NCBI RefSeq assembly: GCF_030269485.1
Contig: NZ_BSTL01000009.1
Coordinates: 1-64,000, forward strand
Direction: 5' to 3'
Source of the DNA: Actinoplanes sp. NBRC 103695
GTDB lineage: Bacteria; Actinomycetota; Actinomycetes; Mycobacteriales; Micromonosporaceae
DNA: 64,000 bases
Positions 23,175 through 31,534 of this stretch are shown here, piece by piece (the first letter of the stretch is position 1; every line of letters begins with the position of its first letter). The notes below the pieces were generated by a model that saw nothing but the letters and a program-made list of their open reading frames with translations, did no database searches and had not been told where the DNA came from. A program made the position numbers and the translations under genes.

Positions 23175-23928
23175 TCAGGTAGATGTCCATGCCGAGCGGG
23201 CGGCGCCGCTCCTCGGCGAGGTGGCCGAGCAGGCCGGCCGCGCGAGCGAGCAGAGCGAAGCCGCGCAACAGGTCGACCGGCAGGCCCAGGTCGGCAAGGG
23301 CCGCCCCGCACACACCGGCGCCGTTCAGCGGAAGCGTCCGGCCGAGCACCTCGGGGTGCACGCGGCCGATGGCCTCGAACAGGCGCAGGTGTGGCCCGCG
23401 GAGGCCCTCTTCCTCGGCGATGCCGATCAGCACCGGGGTCCGCGGATCACGCACCTTGTGGACCGGATGCCCGAGGCCGGGAACGAGCCGTTTCGCCGCG
23501 CGTGCCGCCCGGACCGCCTCCAGCGCGACCGAGTCCCACCCGGCGTCGTCGGATGGATGCGCCTCGAGGCCTTCCAGCGTCTCGTGCAGGAACCGTCCAC
23601 AGTCCTCGGTGACGCCCAGGAACCGGGAACCGCCGCCGAGCAGGCCGGCCGCGAGAGCGCCCTGCAGCGACTCGGGTGCGCTCAGATAGGTCAGCCGGGC
23701 CGCGATCGCGGTCGGTGTGAAGCCATGGTCGGCGAGCGCGACCAGCACGGCCTCGAAGACGCGCGTCTCACCGGCGGTCGGCCGGCGCCCGGCCACCAGC
23801 CAGTAGGCCAGCTCGCCGAAGCCCACCTTGCCCATCAGATCGGCCGCGAGGTCCTGGCCGAGCAGGCTGATCTGGTCGGCGTCGGACGTGCCGATCGACG
23901 TCGGGAAGCTCAACTCTCGCTCAGCCAC
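23137..23928 (-). CDS. Citrate-synthase-superfamily protein, citryl-CoA-lyase-like
   Basis: This 263-residue protein starts at GTG 23928, overlapping the CoA-transferase stop by 19 bp. It covers only the citrate-synthase core with motifs VGFGELAYWLVAGRRP, PGLGHPVHKVRDPRTP (the active-site His region) and LNGAGVCGAALADLGLP, and lacks the full synthase N-terminus. Actinobacterial and proteobacterial homologues are annotated citryl-CoA lyase, splitting a 3-hydroxy tricarboxyl-CoA to acetyl-CoA and an oxoacid. With a class III CoA-transferase beside it, a CoA-activate-then-cleave end to the pathway is likely. The substrate is inferred only. Confidence 0.75.
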   Translation of the reverse strand: MAERELSFPTSIGTSDADQISLLGQDLAADLMGKVGFGELAYWLVAGRRPTAGETRVFEAVLVALADHGFTPTAIAARLTYLSAPESLQGALAAGLLGGGSRFLGVTEDCGRFLHETLEGLEAHPSDDAGWDSVALEAVRAARAAKRLVPGLGHPVHKVRDPRTPVLIGIAEEEGLRGPHLRLFEAIGRVHPEVLGRTLPLNGAGVCGAALADLGLPVDLLRGFALLARAAGLLGHLAEERRRPLGMDIYLTVDRNAVYTPDD

Positions 23929-25034
23929 GCGCGGATCTCCTCACCGTGCTCGTCGAGGTCGGGCGGCGGCAACTCGTACTCCGCCGGGGTCGCCGAGAAC
24001 CTGATCGGGTTGCGGACGCCCGGCACGTCGCCGACGGTCACGACCGGCCCCAGGCCGAGCTCCTCGGCCAGCGCGAACCCGCCGTCGATGGTGTTGATCG
24101 GCGCGCAGGGCACGCCGGCCGCCATCAGGTCGCGGAACCACTCGTCCTTGGTGCGCTTGGCCAGCCGCTCGACCAGGATCGGCCGGAGCTCGGCGCGGTG
24201 GGCCGTGCGGTCCTGGTTGTGCGCGAAGCGCGGGTCCTCGGGTAGATCGGGCAGGTCGAGCACCTGGCAGAGCTTGCGGAACTGGCCGTCGTTGCCGGTG
24301 ATCACGATGAGCTCGCCGTCGGCGGTGGGCAGCGGCTCGTACGGGAACAGGCTCGGGTGCGCGTTGCCCATGCGGAACGGCACGGTGCCACCGGCGACGT
24401 AACCGCTGCTGTGGTTGACCAGCCCGGACAGAGCGGACGACAGCAGGTTGACCTCGATGTGCTGGCCGGTGCCGTGCTCATCGCGGTGCCGCAGGGCGGC
24501 CAGGATGCCGATCGTGGCGTGCATGCCGGCCATCACGTCGAACACCGAGATGCCGGCGCGGTAGGGCGGGCCGTCCGGGTCGCCGGTCAGGCTCATCAGA
24601 CCGGAGATCGCCTGGACCATCAGGTCGTACCCGGGATAGGCCGCGCCCTTGCCGCTGCCGAAGCCGGTGATCGACGCATACACGATGCCGGGGTTGTCCG
24701 CGGCGACGGTCTCGTGGTCGAGGCCGAACCGGCGCAGGCCGCCCGGGCGGAAGTTCTCGATCAGGACGTCGGCGCGACGCGCGAGCCGCTGCGCCACATC
24801 CAGATCGTCCGGGGCCTTCAGGTCGAGGGCGATGGAACGCTTGTTGCGGTTGATGCCCAGGTAGTAGGTCGCGATGCCGTCCCGGACCGGTGGCATCCAG
24901 GTCCGTGTGTCGTCACCGCCCGGACTCTCCACCTTGACGACCTGGGCGCCGAGGTCGGCGAGCAGCATCGTCGCGTACGGACCCGCGAGGATCCGGGAGA
25001 AGTCGGCCACCACCAGGCCGCTCAGAGGTCCCAT
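23910..25034 (-). CDS. CaiB/BaiF family (class III) CoA-transferase
   Basis: This 374-residue protein starts at ATG 25034. It opens with GPLSGLVVADFSRILAGPYATMLLADLGAQVVKVE, the class III signature. The catalytic Asp lies in the stretch YPGYDLMVQAISGLMSLTG near residue 155-175. RNKRSIALDLK and GTGQHIEVNLL are family typical. These enzymes move CoA between carboxylates. It is first gene of the minus-strand operon; the promoter-proximal palindrome lies 28 bp before the start. Confidence 0.88.
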   Translation of the reverse strand: MGPLSGLVVADFSRILAGPYATMLLADLGAQVVKVESPGGDDTRTWMPPVRDGIATYYLGINRNKRSIALDLKAPDDLDVAQRLARRADVLIENFRPGGLRRFGLDHETVAADNPGIVYASITGFGSGKGAAYPGYDLMVQAISGLMSLTGDPDGPPYRAGISVFDVMAGMHATIGILAALRHRDEHGTGQHIEVNLLSSALSGLVNHSSGYVAGGTVPFRMGNAHPSLFPYEPLPTADGELIVITGNDGQFRKLCQVLDLPDLPEDPRFAHNQDRTAHRAELRPILVERLAKRTKDEWFRDLMAAGVPCAPINTIDGGFALAEELGLGPVVTVGDVPGVRNPIRFSATPAEYELPPPDLDEHGEEIRAWLSES

Positions 25035-25061
25035 GTCCACCCTTCGCTCGCCGTTCGCTGT

Positions 25062-25077
25062 GCGGACGATTGTCCGC
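25062..25077. promoter_or_regulatory. Palindromic operator copy 1 (before CoA-transferase)
   Basis: GCGGACGATTGTCCGC is a perfect 6-4-6 dyad. The same core, CGGACGAYTGTCCG, recurs at 25200-25213. The distance to the minus-strand start at 25034 is 27 bp, nearly equal to the distance of copy 2 to the plus-strand start. It is probably the site of the IclR regulator encoded at 26698, by inference. Confidence 0.65.
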
Positions 25078-25090
25078 TGGCGAAGAGTCT

Positions 25091-25115
25091 TCTCCGGTCG
25101 CGGTGGCAGTGTCAA
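25091..25115 (-). promoter_or_regulatory. Candidate promoter of the CoA-transferase/ligBA operon
   Basis: The minus strand reads TTGACA (25115-25110), 18 bp, then AAGACT (about 25091). The -10 is weak, as expected for an activated promoter. The operator at 25062-25077 lies just downstream. Confidence 0.4.
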
Positions 25116-25145
25116 CAGCAACTTTACGTACGCGAAACTTCGGTC

Positions 25146-25178
25146 TTGACACGCGGATCCGGCGAGGAAGAAGCTATT
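25146..25178 (+). promoter_or_regulatory. Candidate promoter of the amidohydrolase/iclR operon
   Basis: TTGACA at 25146-25151 is followed at 19-21 bp by the weak -10-like GCTATT around 25173-25178. The operator at 25200-25213 lies downstream. The two TTGACA boxes face away from each other 30 bp apart. Confidence 0.35.
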
Positions 25179-25199
25179 GGCCTCACAGCGACCGCCAGA

Positions 25200-25213
25200 C
25201 GGACGACTGTCCG
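25200..25213. promoter_or_regulatory. Palindromic operator copy 2 (before amidohydrolase)
   Basis: CGGACGACTGTCCG is a perfect 5-4-5 dyad, differing from copy 1 only in one central base. It ends 27 bp before the ATG at 25241. Confidence 0.65.
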
Positions 25214-25240
25214 CCGAGGCTCGAAGGGGAGTGACCGGCG

Positions 25241-26671
25241 ATGAGCGAGACCGTGGTCTTTCGCAATGGCTTAGTGCTCACGATGGATGACGCGCACACG
25301 ATCCTGACCGACGCGGACGTGCTGGTCGTCGGCGACAGGATCGCCGAGATCGGCGTCGGCCTCACCGCTCCCGAGGGCGCCGTGGAGATCGACGCGGCCG
25401 GCGGCATCCTGATGCCCGGCATGATCGACACCCATCGGCACATGTGGCAGACCGCGATGCGGGGGTACGGCGCCGACTGGACCCTCACGCAGTACTTCGT
25501 CTGGTACTACCTGGAGTCCGGCAAGCTGTTCCGGCCCGAGGACATCCATGCCGGCAACCTGCTGGCCGCGATCGAGGCCATCGACGCCGGTGTCACCACG
25601 ACCGTCGACTGGTCGCACGGCCTGCAGACACCCCAGCACGCCGATGCCGCGGTCGACGCCCTCGAGGCGGTGCCCGGCCGGTTCGTGCTCGCCTACGGCA
25701 ACATTCAGCAGGGCCCGTGGGAGTGGGCGACCAGCGACGGCTTCCGCGACTTCGTCAACCGGCGCATCTCCAGCGGCAACGACATGCTCGGCTTCCAGAT
25801 GGCGTTCGACGTCACCGGCGACCCGGCTTTCCCGGAGAAGGCGGCGTTCGAGGTGGCGCGCGAGCTCGGCGTGCCGGTGACCACCCACGCCGGTGTCTGG
25901 GGCGCGACCAACGACGACGGCATCCGGCTGATGCACGAGAACGGCTTCATGACGCCACAGAACATCTACGTCCACTCGGCCACGCTCAACCAGGACTCCT
26001 ACCACCGCATCGCCGCCACCGGCGGCTCGGTCTCGGTCTCCACCGAGAGCGAGCAGAGCGCCGGCCAGGGCTACCCGCCCACCTGGGCGCTGCGCGACCA
26101 CCACATCCCGGTCTCGTTGTCGATGGACACCAGCGTGTGGTGGAGCGGCGACCTGTTCTCCGCGATGCGGACCACCCTCGGCGCCGACCGGTCCCGCGAG
26201 CACATGGAGGCGCACGGCCGCTCGGAGACCGTCACCCATCTGCACCTGCGCGCCGAGCAGGTGGTCGACTGGGCGACCCGCGGCGGCAGCCGGGCGCTCG
26301 GCCTGGACGACAAGGTGGGCAGCCTGGAGTCGGGTAAGAAGGCCGACATCGTGCTGATCAAGAACGATGCTTCGCCGGTGATGTTCCCGATCCTGAACCC
26401 GTACGGCCACGTCGCGTTCCAGGCGCAGCGCGGCGACGTGCACACCGTGATGATCAACGGGCGCCTGGTGAAGCGTGACCATCGCCTGGTGGATGTCGAC
26501 CTCGCGGCGGCGCGCAGCAAGGTCGAGGCCACCATCGAGCACCTGGTCGGGCAGATGGGCAAGGAGTCCTGGGAGAAAGGCATGAACCCGGACATCCCGG
26601 AGACCAAGGTGATGGACAACCCGTACACCTACACCCAATGGGACGCGGGATCGGCTCAGTGGAAGCATTGA
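25241..26671 (+). CDS. Amidohydrolase, deaminase-like (cytosine deaminase/atrazine-hydrolase group)
   Basis: This 476-residue protein has metal ligands of the mononuclear amidohydrolases at DTHRH (His65, His67), TTHAG (His216), VHSA (His245) and SMDTS (Asp296), with flanking LMPGMID and GSLESGKKADIVLI. These are complete, so the enzyme should be active. The family removes amino, chloro or alkylamino groups from N-heterocycles or cleaves cyclic amides. In this cluster it may prepare an N-containing ring for later ring opening. It follows GAGGCTCGAAGGGGAG as ribosome site. Confidence 0.88.
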   Translation: MSETVVFRNGLVLTMDDAHTILTDADVLVVGDRIAEIGVGLTAPEGAVEIDAAGGILMPGMIDTHRHMWQTAMRGYGADWTLTQYFVWYYLESGKLFRPEDIHAGNLLAAIEAIDAGVTTTVDWSHGLQTPQHADAAVDALEAVPGRFVLAYGNIQQGPWEWATSDGFRDFVNRRISSGNDMLGFQMAFDVTGDPAFPEKAAFEVARELGVPVTTHAGVWGATNDDGIRLMHENGFMTPQNIYVHSATLNQDSYHRIAATGGSVSVSTESEQSAGQGYPPTWALRDHHIPVSLSMDTSVWWSGDLFSAMRTTLGADRSREHMEAHGRSETVTHLHLRAEQVVDWATRGGSRALGLDDKVGSLESGKKADIVLIKNDASPVMFPILNPYGHVAFQAQRGDVHTVMINGRLVKRDHRLVDVDLAAARSKVEATIEHLVGQMGKESWEKGMNPDIPETKVMDNPYTYTQWDAGSAQWKH

Positions 26672-26697
26672 GCCCCATGGGACTCGAGGGAGGCAGG

Positions 26698-27513
26698 ATG
26701 GCGCGCGACGACGCCGGCCCTGACTTCATCGAGGCACTGGCCCGGGGGCTCGAGGTGCTGCGCAGTTTCCGGCCGGAACGCCGGGTGTCGACGCTCAGCG
26801 AGATCGCCGCGGACACCGGCCTCGCCCGGCCGACCGTGCGGCGGATCCTGATGACGCTCATCGCGCTGGGCTATGTGCGCAACCACGACCGTGGCTACGT
26901 TCTCGCGCCACGGGTGCTCGAGCTCGGCATGACCTACATCAACTCGCTGGACATGTGGGACGTCGCCCGGCCCCACCTGGAAAAGCTGGTCGCGCAGACC
27001 AACGAGTCGAGCTCGATGGCGCGGCTGGACGAGGGCGACATCGTCTACGTCGCGCGGGTCGCGGTGCCGAAGATCGTGACGCTCGCCGTCACGATCGGCA
27101 CCCGCTTCCCCGCGATCGCCACGTCGATGGGCAAGGTGCTGCTCGCGGCACAGGATTTCAACACGCTCGACTTCCTCTGGGAGGAGCCGAGCCGGTCCGG
27201 CATCACGCCGCGGCGGCAGCCGACGCCGAACGAACTGTTCCGCGAGCTGCGCGAGGTCCGGGCGAAAGGCTGGGCGCTCGCCGACCAGGACCTGGCGCCG
27301 GGCATCAGGTCGATCGCCACCGGCATCCGCGACGCCGAGGGCGAGGTCGTCGCGGCGGTCAACGTGACCGTGCACGCCGCCGAGACCTCGGTCGAGACAC
27401 TCACCGGCGAATATCTCCCCCTGCTGCTGCGTGCTGCATCAGACATCAGCCATGACTGGGCGATGCTCGGCAGCCTTCCAGTCAAGATGATCACCCCAAG
27501 CGGTGGGGGATGA
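26698..27513 (+). CDS. IclR-family transcriptional regulator
   Basis: This protein has 271 residues from ATG 26698 with GGAGG before it. The winged helix at about 10-75 (RGLEVLRSFRPERRVSTLSEIAADTGLARPTVRRILMTL) is followed by the IclR effector domain (SSSMARLDEGDIVYVARV, FPAIATSMGKVLLA, GWALADQDLAPGIRSIATGI). PcaR/PobR-type members control aromatic degradation. It lies 26 bp after the amidohydrolase, probably cotranscribed, and is the likely reader of the two palindromes at 25062 and 25200. Confidence 0.9.
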   Translation: MARDDAGPDFIEALARGLEVLRSFRPERRVSTLSEIAADTGLARPTVRRILMTLIALGYVRNHDRGYVLAPRVLELGMTYINSLDMWDVARPHLEKLVAQTNESSSMARLDEGDIVYVARVAVPKIVTLAVTIGTRFPAIATSMGKVLLAAQDFNTLDFLWEEPSRSGITPRRQPTPNELFRELREVRAKGWALADQDLAPGIRSIATGIRDAEGEVVAAVNVTVHAAETSVETLTGEYLPLLLRAASDISHDWAMLGSLPVKMITPSGGG

Positions 27514-27582
27514 GTAATCATTCATGGCTTTCCTGCCGATCGCCACTGGCCGGAAGTGGCACCTTGACGGCACGATCGACAG

Positions 27583-28194
27583 GTGACGACCTTCGGGCGC
27601 CTGCCCTTTCCGATCTCGCTGACAGGCGAGGGCGTCGCGCTGCGCGAGTGGACCTCGGAGGACCTCGACGACCTGGTCGACCTGCTGGACGAGCCGGACA
27701 TCGCGCGGTGGACGCCGATGCCGTCGCCGTTCGACGTGGCGGCGGGGATCGCCTACCTGAAACGGGCACAGCAGGGGCGGGTCACCGGGCAGCGCATCCA
27801 GCTGGCGATCACCGCCGACGGGGGTAAGCCGCTCGGTGAGGTCCTGCTCTTCGGCATGGACCTCGGCCTGAAGGAGGCCGAGCTGGGCTATCTGGTGGGT
27901 GCTCCCTTCCGGCGGCGTGGGCTGGCGTCGGGTGCGCTGGGGCTGCTTTCCGGGTTCGCGCACGGCGCTCTCGGGCTGAGCCGGCTGCTGCTGCGCATCG
28001 ACCCCGCCAATACGGCGAGCACGGCTGTGGCGCGGCGCTGTGGGTTTCGGCTCACCGGCGAGCCGCCGATTCTGCAGGAGGGTCCGTACGGGCCGAGCAG
28101 CCTGGACACCTGGGAACTGGTCGAGGCGCACGCCGACATCCGCCGGGACCGGCTCCGCAACGTGGCGACCCGACGTTACGGCCGCCGCCCCTGA
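27583..28194 (+). CDS. GNAT-family N-acetyltransferase (RimJ-like)
   Basis: This 203-residue protein starts with GTG. SLTGEGVALREWTSEDLDDLVDLLDEPDIARW is the usual first part. The acetyl-CoA loop is GAPFRRRGLASGAL near residue 106-119, and LLRIDPANTASTAVARRCGFRLTGE the C-terminal part of RimJ/Acetyltransf_3 enzymes. Substrate unknown. Confidence 0.85.
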   Translation: MTTFGRLPFPISLTGEGVALREWTSEDLDDLVDLLDEPDIARWTPMPSPFDVAAGIAYLKRAQQGRVTGQRIQLAITADGGKPLGEVLLFGMDLGLKEAELGYLVGAPFRRRGLASGALGLLSGFAHGALGLSRLLLRIDPANTASTAVARRCGFRLTGEPPILQEGPYGPSSLDTWELVEAHADIRRDRLRNVATRRYGRRP

Positions 28195-28488
28195 CGATCC
28201 GGCACGGTTGCTGACCTGGAGGCGGCGGCCGCGGGCGAGCTGAGGGTGTGGCTGCGGCCTTTCGGTGCGGGTCAAGGTGACCGCGGGCGGGGCGTCGGGG
28301 CGGACCAGGGCGGGGACGGCGCGCTCGAACAGAGCGGCCATCGTCTGGCTGGGCAGGATGCGGTAGCGGGGCGGCAAGGCGAGCAGTGCGATCAGGGTGT
28401 CCGGCCTGGCGAGGCAGTGCGGCGGGGCAGGGGGAAGAGGATCGGAAGCTGACAGGCGGTGTCAGGTAAGGCGGTCTAGGGTCGGATC
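28195..28488. other. Gene-free spacer
   Basis: About 290 bp without a supported gene. A minus-strand frame at about 28205-28400 (ALLALPPRYRILPSQTMAALFERAVP) looks faintly coding but has no start, ribosome site or recognisable family. It could be a gene remnant. Confidence 0.4.
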
Positions 28489-29589
28489 ATGGCTGGTCAG
28501 AAGGTGAATCGTGAGCAGGTGATGGCGTACCGGGTGGCGGCTCTCGGTCTCGCCGAGCGGAGCACGGAGCGGCCCGGCGATCTGCCGCTGCTCGAGCTCG
28601 GCGTGCAGGAGTACACGCCGGGGTCGGTGCGGGTCGCGCTCGCTGCCCGTACCTCAGCGGATCTTGATGATCGTCGGCTCGTGATGGTGTGGGCCGCGCG
28701 GGGAGCGCCCCATCTGCACCGGCGGCGGGAGCTGTGGGATCTGGCGCGAGCCCTGTGGCCGGTCAGCGACGCGGACGCCACCGCCCGGATCCAGAGCGGG
28801 CAGATCCGTGAGGGGATGAAGCTGGGGCTTCGGGCCTTCACGGCCGCGGCCGAGGCGAACCGCGAGGTCGTCACCTCCTCGATGCCGCGGGGCGAGGCCA
28901 GCACCCAGGTCAGCAAGCTGGTGCCCAAGGAACTCACGTACTTCTGCAAGACGTGCGACGCGCAGCACATCGCCGGGAACGTGTGGCAGCATGCGGGGCT
29001 CGCCGGTGGCATTCAGGTCGAGTCGCGGGGCAAGGATGCGACGCTCGGGCCGATCAAGGACTGGCCGGGTGTCCCGGAGCGGAACGAGGGCATCGATCGG
29101 CTGATCCGGCTCTACCTGCGGATGCTCGGGCCGGCCGGGCCGCTGGAGGTGGGGAAGTACTTCGGCAGTTCGACCGGCGAGATGAAGAAGGTGTGGCCGG
29201 ACGATCTCGCCGAGGTCAGCGTCGACGGGCGGAAGGCGTGGTTGCCGGCCGACGCGGTGGGCGATCTGGCCGAGGCCGAGCCGGTCGGCGGGGTGCGATT
29301 CGTGCCGCCGATGGACGCGCTGCTGCAGGGCCGCGACCGGGATCTGCTCGTGCCGGACAAGGCCCAGCAGAAGGAGGTGTGGCGCACGCTCGGCAATCCG
29401 GGCGCGCTGCTGGTCGACGGGGAGGTCGCCGGGGTGTGGCGGGCGAAGATGTCCGGTCGGAAGCGGGTCGACCTGACGGTGACGCCGTTCGGGACGCTGA
29501 ACGCCAAGACCCGCAAGGCGATGGAGACCGAGTCGGCGGAGGTTGCGCGCGCACGCGCCGTCCCGGACGCGACAGTCACCTACGCCTGA
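28489..29589 (+). CDS. Winged-helix DNA-binding protein, HTH_42 / AlkZ-like
   Basis: This 366-residue protein begins VNREQVMAYRVAALGLAER and continues ...LGVQEYTPGSVRVALAART (about 38-55), then a MVWAARGAPHLHRRREL segment (about 66-82). It ends with a LVDGEVAGVWRAKMSGRKRVDLTVTPF strand pair. These are features of the HTH_42 family, which includes the DNA glycosylase AlkZ. AlkZ uses a Gln-x-Gln type motif near the active site; the matching place here reads GVQEY. DNA repair is possible but not shown. It is convergent with the DUF3040 gene. Confidence 0.75.
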   Translation: MAGQKVNREQVMAYRVAALGLAERSTERPGDLPLLELGVQEYTPGSVRVALAARTSADLDDRRLVMVWAARGAPHLHRRRELWDLARALWPVSDADATARIQSGQIREGMKLGLRAFTAAAEANREVVTSSMPRGEASTQVSKLVPKELTYFCKTCDAQHIAGNVWQHAGLAGGIQVESRGKDATLGPIKDWPGVPERNEGIDRLIRLYLRMLGPAGPLEVGKYFGSSTGEMKKVWPDDLAEVSVDGRKAWLPADAVGDLAEAEPVGGVRFVPPMDALLQGRDRDLLVPDKAQQKEVWRTLGNPGALLVDGEVAGVWRAKMSGRKRVDLTVTPFGTLNAKTRKAMETESAEVARARAVPDATVTYA

Positions 29590-29659
29590 GCCGGCCGCAA
29601 GCCGAGGGTCGCCGAGCCGAAGGTCGCCAAGCCGGCGGTCACCGAGCCGGCGCCGGCGG

Positions 29660-29968
29660 TCACCACGCCGGCGGGAGCGGCTCCGGCTCTGGGGGACGGG
29701 TGCGCACCGGGCGACGACCGCGGTATGCGAGCGTCGCCACGATCATGGTCGCGCAAGCGGCGGCGATGCCCGCCGCGATCCACCAGCCGCTGACGGCGAG
29801 GATCAGCGCGGCCACCCACACCGCGACCGCCACCAGGATCAACGACACCGGCAACCGGCGGCGGGCCGTGCGGCCTCCGGCGGACATGCGGTCGCAGAAC
29901 TCGGGGTCGTCGCGGCGCAGCTGGCGTTCCAACTGTGCGAGCCTGCGGCTGTCTTCCTTGCTGAGCAT
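29660..29968 (-). CDS. DUF3040 membrane protein
   Basis: This protein has 102 residues from ATG 29968 with GGAGGTG before it. LSKEDSRRLAQLERQLRRDDPEFCDRM is the DUF3040 start; two membrane helices follow (PVSLILVAVAVWVAALILAV, then IAAGIAAACATMIVATLAY) and a Pro/Arg tail. It is typical of actinobacteria, of unknown role. Upstream, GT2/GtrA lies 203 bp away on the same strand. Confidence 0.85.
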   Translation of the reverse strand: MLSKEDSRRLAQLERQLRRDDPEFCDRMSAGGRTARRRLPVSLILVAVAVWVAALILAVSGWWIAAGIAAACATMIVATLAYRGRRPVRTRPPEPEPLPPAW

Positions 29969-30171
29969 GGTGCCACCTCCGGTCCGGGCCCTCCGGGTGC
30001 CAAGACGTATCGACCGGGTTAGTCGCAACCCCGGTGATGACATTGTTACCCGGCGGTCGCAAGCTCGATACCTCCGGGCATGTCGAGATGATGCCCGATC
30101 CATGCCCGCGAACCCCTGTCTACCGAAGGTGGACGGCCGCCACTCGCACCACGGGTGCGGCACCGCCCAGG

Positions 30172-31389
30172 TCAGGCCGCTTTGAAGACCCAGATGCGCA
30201 TCATCAGGAAGCGCACCCCGGTGGCGATCGCGTTGGCGGTCACCAGGACGGCCAGTTCCAGCCACGTCGCGGGGGCCGGGTTCGCCGCGTGCAGCAGCGC
30301 CAGCGAGCCACTGGTCAGCGCCAGCCCGACGCCGAAGACGACCAGACCCTGGGCCTGGTGGCGCCAGGCGCGGTCGTTACCGCGTACCCGGAAAGTCAGC
30401 CGGCGGTTGGCCGCCGTGTTGGCCACCGCCGTGAGCAACAGGGCCAGCAGATTGGCCCACTGGGCGCCGAGACCGGCCCTGAGCAGGGCATAGAGGGCCA
30501 GGTAGGCCAGCGTGCTCGCCACCCCGACGCCGGCGAAGCGGACCAACTGGCCGGTCAGCCCGGCCGGCACCCCGGCCACCGGCAGCGGGTTGCGGCCCAG
30601 CTGCTCGCGGAGCGCGGCCAGTGGCAGACGACCGGTGCCCAGCCCGCGGGTCAGACGCGCGATGCCCTTCAGGTCGGCCACCGCGGTGGAGACGATGTCC
30701 ACCCGGCTGTCCGGATCGTCCACCCAGTCCACCGGCACCTCGTGGATGCGCAGGCCGGCCCGTTCCGCCAGCACCAGCATCTCGGTGTCGAAGAACCAGC
30801 CGGTGTCCTCGACCATCGGCAGCAGGCGGGCCGCCACGTCCCGGCGGATCGCCTTGAAGCCGCACTGCGCGTCGGAGAACCGTGCCGCCAGGGTGCCGCG
30901 CAGCAGCAGGTTGTAGCCGCGGGAGATGAACTCGCGCTTGGCTCCGCGCACGACGCGGGATCCGCGGCTGAGCCGCGACCCGATCGCCAGGTCCGAGTGG
31001 CCCGAGATGAGCGGCGCGACCAGCGGCAGGACGGCGGCGAGGTCGGTCGACAGATCCACATCCATGTACGCCAGGACGGCGGCGTCGGAGTGGGTCCACG
31101 CGTGCTTGAGCGCCCGTCCCCGGCCCTTCTGCGCCAGATGCACGGCGGTTACCTCGGGCAGTGCCTCGACCAGGGTCGCCGCCACCGTGGCGGTCGCGTC
31201 GGTGCTGGCGTTGTCCGCGATGGTGATCCGGAAGCGGTACGGGAACCGCGCCGACAGGTAGTCGTGCAGCCGGCGTACACACGGCTCGAGGTCGATCTCC
31301 TCGTTGTGGACGGGGACGACCACGTCGAGGACCGGGGTGTCCAGGCGCAGCGACTCGGCGGCGTGCTCAGGCAGCGTGGAAAGGCTCAT
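30172..31389 (-). CDS. Glycosyltransferase family 2 fused to GtrA domain
   Basis: This protein has 405 residues from ATG 31389. The N-terminal GT-A domain reads DVVVPVHNEEIDLEPCVRRL, then ADNASTDAT and YMDVDLSTDL (the DxD-type site), then the DTGWFFDTEMLVLAERAG segment of dolichyl-phosphate-mannose-synthase-like enzymes. From about residue 280 a GtrA-like four-helix domain follows (LVRFAGVGVASTLAYLALYALL, ANLLALLLTAVANTAANRRLTFR). It would make a polyprenyl-phosphate sugar and help flip it. It is followed upstream by the GT39 gene on the same strand, which could use the product. Confidence 0.88.
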   Translation of the reverse strand: MSLSTLPEHAAESLRLDTPVLDVVVPVHNEEIDLEPCVRRLHDYLSARFPYRFRITIADNASTDATATVAATLVEALPEVTAVHLAQKGRGRALKHAWTHSDAAVLAYMDVDLSTDLAAVLPLVAPLISGHSDLAIGSRLSRGSRVVRGAKREFISRGYNLLLRGTLAARFSDAQCGFKAIRRDVAARLLPMVEDTGWFFDTEMLVLAERAGLRIHEVPVDWVDDPDSRVDIVSTAVADLKGIARLTRGLGTGRLPLAALREQLGRNPLPVAGVPAGLTGQLVRFAGVGVASTLAYLALYALLRAGLGAQWANLLALLLTAVANTAANRRLTFRVRGNDRAWRHQAQGLVVFGVGLALTSGSLALLHAANPAPATWLELAVLVTANAIATGVRFLMMRIWVFKAA

Positions 31390-31534
31390 GCCACCAAGGT
31401 CGGCCGCGGCGCTTTGCGAGGAATGTGGTGACCCTGTGCCTGGACTATGAATGCCGCCGAGACGGCCCTCCATCGGGAGAGCCGCCTCGGCGGTCGTGGC
31501 CGAACTGGTCACTGCTGGGTCGTGGCCGAACTGG

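Noticed and set aside
20878..27513. Simple protocatechuate 4,5-cleavage operon
   Set aside because: LigA/B-like subunits are present but none of the usual downstream genes, while CoA-transferase and lyase genes are; the substrate should not be assumed.
28205..28400. Minus-strand stretch ALLALPPRYRILPSQTM...
   Set aside because: Looks faintly protein-like but lacks a start, ribosome site and any family; kept only as a possible remnant in the spacer note.
30080..30105. Hairpin CGGGCAT...ATGCCCG as terminator of the glycosyltransferase gene
   Set aside because: Seven-pair stem with a 9-nt loop and no T-tract; too weak to call.
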